A stretch of DNA of 64,000 nt from Hyphomonas chukchiensis (lineage in GTDB: Bacteria; Pseudomonadota; Alphaproteobacteria; Caulobacterales; Hyphomonadaceae). This document shows, in pieces, positions 52,735 through 62,125 of this stretch; within the stretch, counting starts at the first letter, position 1; each line of letters starts with the position of its first letter. The notes beneath the pieces are model-generated. The model was not told the DNA's origin. It did not search any database and saw nothing but the letters and a program-made list of their open reading frames with translations. The stretch lies in the NCBI RefSeq assembly GCF_000682695.1, contig NZ_AWFG01000001.1, positions 372,001 to 436,000 of the forward strand, in the 5' to 3' direction. Made by a program: the position numbers and the translations under genes.

Positions 52735-53699
52735 GCCGAGCGCTTTCCGCCGCCGCCATTGCGGGCGAGCCAGACACCGCCAAGGATCAGCGCAAACCCT
52801 GCCAGCGCATTCCAGCTCTGCGTCTCGCCGAACAGGAAGTAGCCGAGAATGGCGGCGACAACCGGGATGGAATATCCCGTCAGCGAGAGAAAGGTCGCCG
52901 ACGTACGCGCGATCAGCAGCATATAAAGCGCCTGCGCGAACGCGGTCGGCCCGAGCCCCAGTCCCGCCACGGCGAGCCAGTTCGACCACCCCGCATTCAC
53001 CTCGCCGGGATCGACAAGGAAAACCAGGGGCCACGAGACAACCGCGGCAACCGTTACGAAAGCCGTTGCAAACGGTATCGCCCGCATGACCGGCGCGCCG
53101 CGTGCAATCAGGCTCGACATCGCGTAGGCCATTGTTGCGCCCATCAGCATCAGCTGCGCCAGCGCCGTGGCCGAACCGAGCCCCTTCATGGCCTCAGGTC
53201 CGAACAGGCAGGCCACGCCGCCAAATCCGATCAGGACGCCCAGCAGGGAGCCCGCTGTCATCCGCTCGTCGCGAAACATGAAATGCGCGCCAATCGCCAC
53301 GAAAATCGGAACGGCCGATGTATAGAGCGCCGCAAGGCTTGAATTGACCACTTCCTGCGCCGTCGTGATCAGGAAGAAGGGCACGACCGAGCCAACCAGC
53401 CCCATCCCGACAATGGCGCTCCAGCGGCGACGGTCAGTGAAAGGCGGCGGGCGCTGGCGCGTCGCCAGCATCACACACCACAAGGCCACGGCCCCGATGG
53501 TCAGGCGCGCCGAGATCACCCATTCCGGTGGCAGGCCCACGTCAGCATGGCCCTTGTCGACCGCGATGCGCGTGAAAAGGTAAGCACTGGCCCAGATCAG
53601 GCTTAGCAACCAGAACAGCACCCAGTCGCCCAGCGTTCGCCCGGCAGGGCTTGCCGGCGCCAAGGTCGGAATATTCGCGTCTGGAACGTCTGCCGTCAC
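52731..53699 (-). CDS. EamA/DMT-family transporter
   Basis: 322 residues from a GTG at 53699 with AGAGG eight bases upstream; a TTG at 53714 is the other choice. Ten membrane segments are visible in two EamA repeats, starting with WVLFWLLSLIWASAYLFTRIAVDKG and the internal repeat MLMGATMAYAMSSLIARGAP. A short basic tail (RNGGGGKRSA) ends it. It probably exports amino acids or other metabolites. The gene is divergent from gap. Confidence 0.93.
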   Translation of the reverse strand: MTADVPDANIPTLAPASPAGRTLGDWVLFWLLSLIWASAYLFTRIAVDKGHADVGLPPEWVISARLTIGAVALWCVMLATRQRPPPFTDRRRWSAIVGMGLVGSVVPFFLITTAQEVVNSSLAALYTSAVPIFVAIGAHFMFRDERMTAGSLLGVLIGFGGVACLFGPEAMKGLGSATALAQLMLMGATMAYAMSSLIARGAPVMRAIPFATAFVTVAAVVSWPLVFLVDPGEVNAGWSNWLAVAGLGLGPTAFAQALYMLLIARTSATFLSLTGYSIPVVAAILGYFLFGETQSWNALAGFALILGGVWLARNGGGGKRSA

Positions 53700-53745
53700 C
53701 CTCGAACCTCTCAAAACAGGCCCTCAGGCAATACAGGTGCCTCAG

Positions 53746-53779
53746 TGCAAGTCCATGCAAATTTTGCACGGAACTTGCA
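53746..53779. promoter_or_regulatory. Nested inverted repeats upstream of gap
   Basis: An inner near-palindrome TGCAAATTTTGCA (53756-53768) is flanked by TGCAAGTCC (53746) and GGAACTTGCA (53770-53779), so two inverted repeats nest within 34 bases. They lie 158 bases before gap and 46 bases before the transporter. This is an operator-like arrangement; the factor is unknown. Confidence 0.5.
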
Positions 53780-53937
53780 AGCCGCGTCTCCCAATACCGG
53801 CTCTGGCTGAAACACGCTCCGGAATACCTGGTTTTGCGGCTCGATACCGCAGGTCATCCGGGTGGACGGGCGGGCCTCAGCATCGTAAAGGGCCTGCAAA
53901 GTCGCAGCTAATATCCCGTCTGAGGAGAATAATTAAA

Positions 53938-54948
53938 ATGGCAATACGTGTCGCAATCAATGGCTTCGGTCGTATCGGACGTCTCGTCCTTCGCTCCATC
54001 ATCGAGCATGACCGCAAGGACATCGAAGTCGTCGCCATCAACGACCTCGGCCCCGTTGCTACAAACGCTCACCTTTTGCGCTTCGACTCCGTCCATGGCC
54101 GCTTCCCGGCTGACGTCCAGGTCGATGGCGACAAGATCGTCATCAATGGCAAGCCGATCCTCGTGACCGCCATCCGCGACCCGAAAGACCTTCCGCACCG
54201 CGAACTCGACATCGATATCGCAATGGAATGCACCGGCATCTTCGCCGACAAGGAAAAGGCCTCGGCCCACCTTGCTGCCGGCGCCAAGCGCGTGCTCGTG
54301 TCCGCGCCAGCCACCAATGCCGACAAGACCATCGTCTTCGGCGTCAACCACGAGACGCTGACCAAGGACGACATGGTCGTCTCGAACGCCTCGTGCACCA
54401 CGAACTGCCTCTCGCCTGTTGCCAAGGTCCTCAACGATCTGGTCGGCATCGAAAAGGGCATGATGACCACGATCCACTCCTACACCAATGACCAGCCTTC
54501 GCTCGACCAGATGCACAAGGATCTCTACCGGGGCCGCGCTGCAGCCCTCTCGATGATCCCGACATCCACGGGCGCTGCCAAGGCCGTCGGCCTCGTACTG
54601 CCGGAACTCAAGGGCAAGCTGGACGGTATTTCGGTCCGCGTGCCGACCCCGAACGTCTCCGTTGTCGACCTGAAATTCGTCGCCAAGCGCAAGACAACGC
54701 CGGAAGAGATCAACAACGCGATCATCGCTGCGGCCAACGAAGGCCCGATGAAAGGTGTTCTCGGTTTCACCGACCAGCCGAACGTCTCATGCGACTTCAT
54801 CCACGATAACCGCTCGTCGATCTTCCACCTAGATCAGACCAAGGTCATGGACGGCAATTTCGTCTCGATCCTCACCTGGTATGACAATGAATGGGGTTTC
54901 GCGACCCGCATGAGCGACACCGCGCTCGTGATGGCGAAATTCCTTTAG
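53938..54948 (+). CDS. gap: Glyceraldehyde-3-phosphate dehydrogenase
   Basis: 336 residues from the ATG at 53938 with GAGGAG upstream. The NAD-binding fold starts [13 protein letters not shown]. The catalytic Cys153 is in [17 protein letters not shown], followed by the active His in [11 protein letters not shown], and the phosphate-site motif [12 protein letters not shown] specificity is likely (VAINDLGP). It opens a run gap-pgk-fda on the same strand, with pgk starting 13 bases after its stop. Confidence 0.98.
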   Translation: MAIRVAINGFGRIGRLVLRSIIEHDRKDIEVVAINDLGPVATNAHLLRFDSVHGRFPADVQVDGDKIVINGKPILVTAIRDPKDLPHRELDIDIAMECTGIFADKEKASAHLAAGAKRVLVSAPATNADKTIVFGVNHETLTKDDMVVSNASCTTNCLSPVAKVLNDLVGIEKGMMTTIHSYTNDQPSLDQMHKDLYRGRAAALSMIPTSTGAAKAVGLVLPELKGKLDGISVRVPTPNVSVVDLKFVAKRKTTPEEINNAIIAAANEGPMKGVLGFTDQPNVSCDFIHDNRSSIFHLDQTKVMDGNFVSILTWYDNEWGFATRMSDTALVMAKFL

Positions 54949-54961
54949 GAGCCTGCAGGCG

Positions 54962-56155
54962 ATGACCTTCAAACGCATCGCCGACGCCGGCGACCTCACT
55001 GGCAAGACCGCCCTCGTGCGCGTTGATTTCAACGTGCCGATGGACAAGGGCCTTGTCACCGATGACACCCGCCTGCGTTCTGCCGTGGAAACGGTCCAGA
55101 CGCTGCGCACCCACGGCGCCAAGGTTGTGCTGCTTGCACACTTTGGTCGCCCCAAGGGCCAGCGCGTGGCCGAGATGAGCCTTGCGCCCATCGCCGGCGC
55201 CTTTTCCAAGGTGCTCGGTTCGAATGTCAGCTTCGTCGCTGATTGCCGGGGCGACCATGTGAAGGCGGCGATTGCCGACCTGGCACCGGCCGGCGTGATC
55301 CTGCTCGAAAACACCCGCTTCCTCCCCGGCGAGGAAAAGGGCGACATGGAGCTGGCCAAGGAAATGGCCGCGCTTGGCGATATCTATGTCAACGACGCCT
55401 TCTCGGCGGCTCACCGCCGCCATGTCTCGACTGCCGTGCTCGCTGAAATCATGCCCGCCTATGCGGGCGCGGCGATGGAACGCGAACTCGACGCCCTCGA
55501 CAAGGCGCTCGGCAATCCGGAGAAGCCCGTGCTGGCCGTTGTTGGCGGCGCCAAGGTCTCCTCCAAGATCGACCTTCTCAAAAACCTCGTGACGCAGGTC
55601 GACATGCTCGCCATCGGCGGCGGCATGGCCAATACGTTCCTTGCCGCGCGGGGCCATTCTGTCGGCAAGTCGCTCTGCGAGCATGATCTCGCCGATACGG
55701 CCCGCGAGATCGAGACCATCGCCAAGGCCAATGGCTGTGAGATCCTCCTGCCCGTCGATCTCGTCGTGGCAAAAGAATTCGCCGCCAATGCCGCCAACCG
55801 CACCTGCGGCCTCGACGACGTTGCCGATGACGAAATGATCCTCGACGCCGGCCCGCAAACCGTCGCGGCCCTCGGCGCAGCCATGGACACAGCCAAGACG
55901 CTCGTCTGGAACGGCCCGCTTGGCGCCTTCGAGATGACCCCGTTCGACACGGCCACCGTCGCAGCCGCGCAGTCCGCCGCCAGGCTCGCCAAGGCTGGCA
56001 AGCTGGTCGCCGTTGCCGGCGGCGGCGACACGGTCGCTGCCCTCAACCATGCAGGCGTCGCAGACGATTTCACATTCGTGTCGACCGCTGGCGGCGCCTT
56101 CCTGGAATGGATGGAAGGCAAGCCCCTTCCCGGCGTGGATGCCCTCAAGGGCTGA
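54962..56155 (+). CDS. pgk: Phosphoglycerate kinase
   Basis: 397 residues, preceded by AGGAG. The N-domain carries [11 protein letters not shown] and [10 protein letters not shown] for 3-phosphoglycerate; the C-domain has [17 protein letters not shown], and the ATP site [14 protein letters not shown]. Normal length. It makes ATP from 1,3-bisphosphoglycerate. It lies 13 bases after gap, and 288 bases with short direct repeats separate it from fda. Confidence 0.98.
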   Translation: MTFKRIADAGDLTGKTALVRVDFNVPMDKGLVTDDTRLRSAVETVQTLRTHGAKVVLLAHFGRPKGQRVAEMSLAPIAGAFSKVLGSNVSFVADCRGDHVKAAIADLAPAGVILLENTRFLPGEEKGDMELAKEMAALGDIYVNDAFSAAHRRHVSTAVLAEIMPAYAGAAMERELDALDKALGNPEKPVLAVVGGAKVSSKIDLLKNLVTQVDMLAIGGGMANTFLAARGHSVGKSLCEHDLADTAREIETIAKANGCEILLPVDLVVAKEFAANAANRTCGLDDVADDEMILDAGPQTVAALGAAMDTAKTLVWNGPLGAFEMTPFDTATVAAAQSAARLAKAGKLVAVAGGGDTVAALNHAGVADDFTFVSTAGGAFLEWMEGKPLPGVDALKG

Positions 56156-56242
56156 GCCTGATTGGCACACCCTGCGGCAAATCGCGCAGGGCCACGATAA
56201 TGGTAGCGATCACATTTCGGCGCGGTTCGATTTACCCGAAAT

Positions 56243-56310
56243 CGGACTGTGCCGGAATTGGGCGGTCATCATTCCGATTTACGGCGCACTCCCCTCACCG
56301 GACTGTGCCG
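56243..56310. repeat. Direct repeats in the pgk-fda intergenic region
   Basis: The 12-base string CGGACTGTGCCG occurs at 56243-56254 and again at 56299-56310, in the same direction. CGATTTAC also occurs twice, at 56227 and 56274. They lie 134-201 bases before fda and might bind a regulator of the aldolase gene. The rest of this 288-base gap shows no gene. Confidence 0.45.
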
Positions 56311-56443
56311 AAACCGTCCAAATCCGAGCAAATGCAGCGATTTCGTCGGTTCAGGAAGATGCACAGCCGGTCCTGTTGACGCCACATTTGGGCACGGTAC
56401 TTGAAAGCAACTGCCTGCAAACAACCAAGCAGGTCCCCCCACA

Positions 56444-57361
56444 ATGAGTTTTGACGCGGTATTGAACATGGATAAGACACAGATGGCCGAGCAGGCCGCT
56501 CACAAGGACGGCTTTATCGCCGCACTCGACCAGTCGGGCGGTTCCACGCCGAAGGCGCTGCGCCTTTATGGCGTCGAGGAGAGCGAATACGCCAACGACG
56601 AGGAAATGTTCGGCAAGATCCACGAGATGCGCGCCCGCATCATCAAGTCCCCCGCCTTCACCGGCGAAAAGGTCATGGGCGCGATCCTGTTCGAACGCAC
56701 GATGGACGGCGAAATCGACGGCGTACCGACCGCTGAATATCTCTGGAACGAGCGCAATGTCGTCCCGTTCCTGAAAGTCGACAAGGGCCTCGCCGATGAG
56801 GCCGACGGCGTCCAGCTCATGAAGCCGATGCCCGAGCTTGACCACCTGCTCGAGCGCGCCGTCGCCAAGGGCATCTTCGGCACCAAGATGCGTTCGGTCA
56901 TCAACGCCGCAAATCCGGTGGGCATCGCCGCCGTTGTCGCCCAGCAGTTTGACGTCGGCCGCCAGATTCTCGGCCACGGTCTGATGCCGATCATCGAGCC
57001 GGAAGTCACGATCACCATCGACGACAAGGCCGAAGCCGAAGACATCCTCCTTGCCGAGATCACCAAGCAGCTCGACGCGCTCGCCGCCGACAAGCAGGTC
57101 ATGCTCAAGCTGTCTCTTCCCGAGAAAGCCAACCAGTACAAATCGCTCTGCCAGCACCCACGGGTCATGCGCGTCGTTGCCCTTTCGGGCGGCTACAGCC
57201 GCGAAGAGGCAAACGACAAGCTCTCGTCAAACACCGGCATGATCGCCAGCTTCTCGCGCGCCCTGACCGAAGGCCTCTCGGCCAAGCAAAGCGACGCAGA
57301 CTTTGACCGCACGCTCGCGGCCACGATTGACGGCATCTTCCAGGCTTCCAAAGCCGGCTGA
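56444..57361 (+). CDS. fda: Class I fructose-bisphosphate aldolase
   Basis: 305 residues from the ATG at 56444; an ATG at 56468 (MDKTQMAEQ) is an alternative. The sequence has FIAALDQSGGSTPKAL, VPFLKVDKGLA (a Lys-based Schiff-base region), MKPMPELD, and LKLSLPEKAN with the catalytic Lys, the pattern of the metal-independent class I aldolases of the Staphylococcus type. It cleaves fructose-1,6-bisphosphate to triose phosphates. It closes the gap-pgk-fda run and a strong terminator follows. Confidence 0.9.
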   Translation: MSFDAVLNMDKTQMAEQAAHKDGFIAALDQSGGSTPKALRLYGVEESEYANDEEMFGKIHEMRARIIKSPAFTGEKVMGAILFERTMDGEIDGVPTAEYLWNERNVVPFLKVDKGLADEADGVQLMKPMPELDHLLERAVAKGIFGTKMRSVINAANPVGIAAVVAQQFDVGRQILGHGLMPIIEPEVTITIDDKAEAEDILLAEITKQLDALAADKQVMLKLSLPEKANQYKSLCQHPRVMRVVALSGGYSREEANDKLSSNTGMIASFSRALTEGLSAKQSDADFDRTLAATIDGIFQASKAG

Positions 57362-57384
57362 TCTTTAGCCGGATTGTTTTTGAA

Positions 57385-57411
57385 AAGGCGGTCTTCGGGC
57401 CGCCTTTTTTT
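57385..57411 (+). terminator. Rho-independent terminator after fda
   Basis: AGGCGGTC pairs with GGCCGCCT around a TTCG tetraloop and is followed by seven Ts. It is 24 bases after the fda stop and 111 bases before the M3 peptidase gene. Confidence 0.92.
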
Positions 57412-57521
57412 GTTGCGCCGCCTGGGCTGGACACCAGCGCGCTGGCAGGACAAGTTGCCGTGCATATCAAGGCGGCGTTCCCTGGGGGACATCTTCGCCG
57501 CAAGTCGAGGAAAACTGCCAA

Positions 57522-59624
57522 ATGACACGCCTGAAGATTGCCGCTTCCGCCGCAGCCCTTATGCTCGGCGCATCCGCCTGCTCGCCCGCCAAGAAGGCCG
57601 AAGCGCCAGCGCCCGCCCCTACAGCCGAAAACCTGCTCGTCACAGATGCCAAGGCGATGATGGCCGATCTCGTTCTGGCCCCTGCCAGCGCTGATGTTTT
57701 CACCGTTCGCTGCGACAATGCCCTCGATCTCGCCAACAAGATGATCGCAGACCTTGAAGGCCGTGACAGTGTCGCCGGCGCATCAGACCTGTATTTCCTC
57801 GATACGCTGACCAATCTCGCAGCGTCGGTCGGCTATGGCGAAGCGCCGATCATGGCCGAAGCCAATCCCGACCCGGCCATTCGGGAAGCGGGCGACACCT
57901 GCCAGCAACGCACATCTGACGTCCTGACGCGCCTCTCCCTGTCCCGGCCGGTCTATGAGCGGCTCTCCTCCATTGATACGACGACGCTGAATGAACGCGA
58001 AGCCTTCCTGCTCGCGCGGACACTTCGCGACTATCGCCGCGCAGGCATCGACAAGGATGAACAGACCCGGGAAAAGGTCCGCGCCATCAATGCCGAGCTG
58101 GCCGAGATCAGCACTGAATTCAGCAAGAACCTGCGCGAGATCCAGGGCAAGGTCGTGCTGGAATCCGTCGATGCGCTGATGGGCATGCCTCAGGACTATA
58201 TCGACGCGCACCAGCCCGACGAAAACGGCCAGATCACGATCACGACCGACTATCCCGATACCGGCCCCATCTACAGCTATTCGCCGAATGAAGCCCTGCG
58301 CAAGGAACTCCGCAAGGTCGACAGCGACCGCGCTTATCCTGAAAACGTCGGCCCGCTTCGCCAGCTTCTCGAGAAGCGTTACGAGCTGGCCACCCTGCTC
58401 GGCTATCCGAACTGGGCCGCCTATGTCACCGAAGACAAGATGACCGGATCGCCGGAAGTCGCCGAAGCGTTCCTGTCGCGTGTCGAAACCGCCGCAACGG
58501 ATGCCGCCGGCATCGAATACCAGCGTCTTCTCGCCAAGCTGGTCGAGACACAGCCCGACGCCGACAGCGTACCTGAATGGAGCAGCGCCTACCTCACCGA
58601 GCAGATCCGCCAATCGGACTATGCGCTCGACAGCCAGGAAGTCCGCCAGTATTTCGCCTATGACAATGTCCGCAGCGGGATCTTCGCACTGGTGCAGGAT
58701 CTCTTCGGCGTCGAAATCCGCGACTGGGCCGATGCCCCCGTCTGGGACGAAAGTGTCACCGCCCACGAGATGTACCGCAATGGCCAACTGATCGGTCGCT
58801 TCTTCCTCGACATGCATCCGCGCGACGGCAAGTTCAAGCACGCCGCCGCCTTCCCGATTCGCTTCGGCCCGACCTCGGACGGCGTGCCGGTGGGCGCGCT
58901 GATGTGCAACTTCCCGGCAGGCGATCACACAACCGGCCTGATGGAACACCGCCAGGTCGAGACCTTCCTCCACGAGTTCGGCCATCTGATCCACGACATG
59001 TTCTCCGGCCAGCCTGATTTCGCCAGCCTCAGCATGGGCAATCTCGAATGGGATTTCATCGAGGCCCCGTCTCAGATGCTGGAAAACTGGGTCTGGGATT
59101 ATGACACGCTCGCCAAGTTCGCCGTGAATGCGGACGGCGAAACCATCCCGCGTGAACTCGTCGCGAAGATGAATGCGGCCCGCGACTTCGGCAAAGGCCT
59201 CGGCACGCTGCGCCAGCTTGTCTATGCGGGCGTCTCGCTCAACTATTACAACCGCCCGCCGGATGAAGTCGATTTCGACGAAATCTGGAACGAGCGCCAA
59301 TCGGCCCTCAGCCCGTTCGAGGCCCTGCCGGATGTCCACCGTTATGCCAGCTTTGGCCATCTCGATGGCTATTCGGCGATCTATTACACCTATCAATGGT
59401 CCCTCGCGATCGCGACGGACATGTTCACCGAGTTCGAGAAGAACGGCCTGCGCAATACGGAGACAGCCGCCCGCTATCGCGACAATGTCCTGGCCCCCGG
59501 CTCGTCAAAGCCCGCCGCCGAACTGGTGCATGACTTCCTCGGCCGCGACTGGACACCTGAAGCCTACGAGAAAGAGCTGATCGACGCCGCCCAGTCCGGC
59601 AAGCCGATGAAAAAGACGAAATAG
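57522..59624 (+). CDS. M3-family oligopeptidase lipoprotein
   Basis: 700 residues with AGGA upstream. The signal has lipobox GASAC. The thimet/oligopeptidase-type zinc motif HEFGH lies in FLHEFGHLIHDMFSG, and the downstream Glu ligand in FIEAPSQMLENW. The N-terminal half is the helical domain of the family. It probably acts in the periplasm on peptides, such as those entering through TonB receptors. It begins a run with DUF1272, thiE, efp and suhB on the same strand. Confidence 0.93.
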   Translation: MTRLKIAASAAALMLGASACSPAKKAEAPAPAPTAENLLVTDAKAMMADLVLAPASADVFTVRCDNALDLANKMIADLEGRDSVAGASDLYFLDTLTNLAASVGYGEAPIMAEANPDPAIREAGDTCQQRTSDVLTRLSLSRPVYERLSSIDTTTLNEREAFLLARTLRDYRRAGIDKDEQTREKVRAINAELAEISTEFSKNLREIQGKVVLESVDALMGMPQDYIDAHQPDENGQITITTDYPDTGPIYSYSPNEALRKELRKVDSDRAYPENVGPLRQLLEKRYELATLLGYPNWAAYVTEDKMTGSPEVAEAFLSRVETAATDAAGIEYQRLLAKLVETQPDADSVPEWSSAYLTEQIRQSDYALDSQEVRQYFAYDNVRSGIFALVQDLFGVEIRDWADAPVWDESVTAHEMYRNGQLIGRFFLDMHPRDGKFKHAAAFPIRFGPTSDGVPVGALMCNFPAGDHTTGLMEHRQVETFLHEFGHLIHDMFSGQPDFASLSMGNLEWDFIEAPSQMLENWVWDYDTLAKFAVNADGETIPRELVAKMNAARDFGKGLGTLRQLVYAGVSLNYYNRPPDEVDFDEIWNERQSALSPFEALPDVHRYASFGHLDGYSAIYYTYQWSLAIATDMFTEFEKNGLRNTETAARYRDNVLAPGSSKPAAELVHDFLGRDWTPEAYEKELIDAAQSGKPMKKTK

Positions 59625-59631
59625 GCGTCTC

Positions 59632-59859
59632 ATGCTCGAGATGCGCCCCAATTGTGAACGCTGCGATGCGGATCTGCCGCCGGATGAAGTGGGCGCCTTC
59701 ATCTGCTCGTTCGAGTGCACCTTCTGCGATGAATGCGCCGATGGTCCACTCGACGGCGTCTGCCCGAACTGCAAGGGCGACCTCGAGCCCCGCCCCATGC
59801 GAAAGGGCGCGGCGCTCGCCCGCAACCCTGCCAGCACAAAGCGCGTCGGTCCGAAGTAA
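59632..59859 (+). CDS. DUF1272 zinc-ribbon protein
   Basis: 75 residues, starting seven bases after the M3 peptidase stop. MRPNCERCDADLPPDEVGAF, then CSFECTFCDECADG and CPNCKGDLEPRP provide four CxxC-like pairs, matching DUF1272. These small proteins are metal-binding and of unknown function. It is probably co-transcribed with the peptidase gene. Confidence 0.88.
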   Translation: MLEMRPNCERCDADLPPDEVGAFICSFECTFCDECADGPLDGVCPNCKGDLEPRPMRKGAALARNPASTKRVGPK

Positions 59860-59910
59860 CCGGCAAAGCCGCCTTCCTTCCCTGCCCTGCTTGGGCTAGA
59901 GACCCCGCCC

Positions 59911-60582
59911 ATGGCTGAAAACATCCCTCCGCGCGAGCGCACCCGTCTCTATCTCATCACCCCGCCCCGCATCGATGATGTGGCGGAATTCGCTGCCATT
60001 CTCGAAGGCGCGCTCGAAGCCGGCGATGTCGCCAGCCTCCAGATCCGCCTCAAGGGCGCTGACGGGAAGATCGACGTGGCCGCCACGCGCGAAGTAACCG
60101 AGACCGTCATGGCCATGGCACAGGCCTATGGCACTGCGATCATCATCAATGACAGCCCGGAACTGGCCGTGGAGCTTGGCGCAGACGGCGTTCATGTCGG
60201 CCCGGAAGACATGCCCGTCAAAAAGGCCCGCGAAATCATCGGCAGCGACATGATCCTTGGCGCGACCGCGAAAGACAGCCGCCACGCCGCCATGGCCGCC
60301 GGTGAACAGGGCGCAGACTATGTCGCCTTCGGCGCCTTCTATCCCACCGAGACCAAAGCGGGTACGGTGCCTGCTGACCTCGAACTCCTCGAGTTCTGGC
60401 AGGAGACAATGGAACTGCCCTGCGTCGCGATTGGTGGCATCACGGTCGATAATGCCGCCCCGCTGGTCACCGCCGGGGCCGACTTCCTCGCCGTCTCATC
60501 CGGTGTCTGGAACCATCCGGAGGGCGCTGCAGCAGCCGTATTTGCCTTCAACGCCTTGCTGGATAGCCTGCATTCGCGTTAA
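59911..60582 (+). CDS. thiE: Thiamine-phosphate synthase
   Basis: 223 residues. TIM-barrel landmarks are [58 protein letters not shown] and [28 protein letters not shown]. It joins HMP-PP and thiazole phosphate. There is no TPP riboswitch visible upstream and no other thiamine gene nearby. The place before efp and a suhB-like gene is a conserved arrangement in related bacteria. Confidence 0.93.
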   Translation: MAENIPPRERTRLYLITPPRIDDVAEFAAILEGALEAGDVASLQIRLKGADGKIDVAATREVTETVMAMAQAYGTAIIINDSPELAVELGADGVHVGPEDMPVKKAREIIGSDMILGATAKDSRHAAMAAGEQGADYVAFGAFYPTETKAGTVPADLELLEFWQETMELPCVAIGGITVDNAAPLVTAGADFLAVSSGVWNHPEGAAAAVFAFNALLDSLHSR

Positions 60583-60650
60583 CACCCCGCCGCTTGACCC
60601 TCGCGCGGCAAAGGCTTACGCCGCGCCAAACCCCAATTAGGACGACTTCA

Positions 60651-61217
60651 ATGGCCAAGATCAATGGTAATGAAATCAAGCCAGGCAACGTGATCGAATA
60701 TGAAGGCACCGTATGGCGCGCGATCAAGACCATGGCCGTCAAGCCCGGCAAGGGCGGCGCCTTCAACCAGGTTGAACTTCGCAACCTGTTCAACGGCTCC
60801 AAGTCCAACACGCGCTTCCGCGCGAACGAAGCGGTCGAACGCGTGCGCCTCGAGCAGAAGGACTTCCAGTACCTGTTCGCTGACGACAACGCGTTCACGT
60901 TCATGGATACCGAGACCTACGAACAGATCATGATCGAGCGGGATTTCATCGGCGACCAGGGCGCCTTCCTGCAGGACGGCATGATGGTCACCATCGAATT
61001 CTATGGCGAGCGCCCGATCGGCGTTGCCCTGCCCGAACAGGTCACGATCGAAATCCTCGAGACCGAACCGGTCGTCAAAGGCCAGACGGCCGCCAACAGC
61101 TTCAAGCCCGCCATGTGCGAAGGCGGCATCCGCGTCCTCGTCCCGCCTTTCGTCGGCGTCGGTGAGCGGATCGTCGTGCAGACCGCGGACAGCACCTACC
61201 TGCGCCGCGCAGACTAG
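60651..61217 (+). CDS. efp: Translation elongation factor P
   Basis: 188 residues from the ATG at 60651; an in-frame ATG further out at 60594 is not supported. The three-domain EF-P is complete: KOW-like [20 protein letters not shown], then the modified-lysine loop PGKGGAF with Lys34, and the OB domains ending [17 protein letters not shown]. It relieves ribosome stalling at polyproline. No modification enzyme gene (epmA, epmB, earP) is in the window. It is 12 bases before the suhB-like gene. Confidence 0.97.
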   Translation: MAKINGNEIKPGNVIEYEGTVWRAIKTMAVKPGKGGAFNQVELRNLFNGSKSNTRFRANEAVERVRLEQKDFQYLFADDNAFTFMDTETYEQIMIERDFIGDQGAFLQDGMMVTIEFYGERPIGVALPEQVTIEILETEPVVKGQTAANSFKPAMCEGGIRVLVPPFVGVGERIVVQTADSTYLRRAD

Positions 61218-61229
61218 TCAGGAACACCC

Positions 61230-62054
61230 ATGTCCAAGCCCTCCCCCGTCGGTGCCGTAATGATCGCCGCCGCCCGCGCCGCAGGCCGGGCGCTCGCGCG
61301 CGATTTCGGGGAGGTCGAGAACCTCCAGGTTTCCAAGAAGGGCCCGGGCGACTTCGTCTCCAACGCAGATCACCGCGCCGAGGAGATCATCTACGCCCAG
61401 CTCTCCAAGGCCCGCCCCGGCTATGGCTTCGTCATGGAAGAGCGCGGCATCATTGAAGGCACGGACAAATCCAACCGCTTCATCGTCGACCCGCTCGACG
61501 GCACGCTGAACTTCCTCCACGGCCAGCCGCACTATTCGGTCTCCATCGCCCTTGAGCGCGAAGGCCAGCTGCTGACCGGCGTCGTGTTCGACGTCGCCAA
61601 GAACGAGATCTTCTGGGCTGAAACCGGCCGCGGCGCATGGCTCGAACAGCGCAAGCTGCGCGTTGCCGCCCGCCGCAAGCTCAGCGAATCCGTCGTCGCC
61701 ACCGGCACGCCGTGGATCGGCAAGTCCGAAGCCGCCCATATCGGCTTTGCCCGCGAGATTGCCGCCATGACGCCCGTTTGCGCCGGTATTCGCCGCTACG
61801 GCTCCGCCGCGCTGGACCTTGCCTGGGTTGCCGCAGGCCGCTTTGACGGCTTCTGGGAGCGCGACCTGAAGCCATGGGACATCGCAGCAGGCATCGTTCT
61901 CGTGCGTGAAGCGGGCGGCTATGTCGAGGAAATCGACGGCGGCGACGTGCTGAAAACCGGCTCCATCGTTGCCGGCAACGAGGACATCCTCCCCGCCGTG
62001 CGCAAGCAGATCCGCCACGCTGACGCCTTCGGCAAGGCCGCCGCTATCGAATAG
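61230..62054 (+). CDS. suhB: Inositol monophosphatase (SuhB-like)
   Basis: 274 residues with AGGAAC upstream. Motifs are EERG (metal), VDPLDGTLNFLHGQPHYSVSIAL and WDIAAGIVLVREAGG, the SuhB/IMPase version. It removes phosphate from inositol-1-P or related sugars; in E. coli SuhB also assists rRNA antitermination. The C-terminus is typical. It follows efp directly, as in related genomes. Confidence 0.9.
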   Translation: MSKPSPVGAVMIAAARAAGRALARDFGEVENLQVSKKGPGDFVSNADHRAEEIIYAQLSKARPGYGFVMEERGIIEGTDKSNRFIVDPLDGTLNFLHGQPHYSVSIALEREGQLLTGVVFDVAKNEIFWAETGRGAWLEQRKLRVAARRKLSESVVATGTPWIGKSEAAHIGFAREIAAMTPVCAGIRRYGSAALDLAWVAAGRFDGFWERDLKPWDIAAGIVLVREAGGYVEEIDGGDVLKTGSIVAGNEDILPAVRKQIRHADAFGKAAAIE

Positions 62055-62125
62055 CACGCGAAAAAGCGTGACACTCGCGTCATCTATTCTTGTGGCATCA
62101 ACACTGACATTGTATCATTCCGGGC

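Noticed and set aside
59860..59910. TPP riboswitch before thiE
   Set aside because: Only 51 bases separate thiE from the upstream gene and no CTGAGA or pairing elements of a thi-box are visible.
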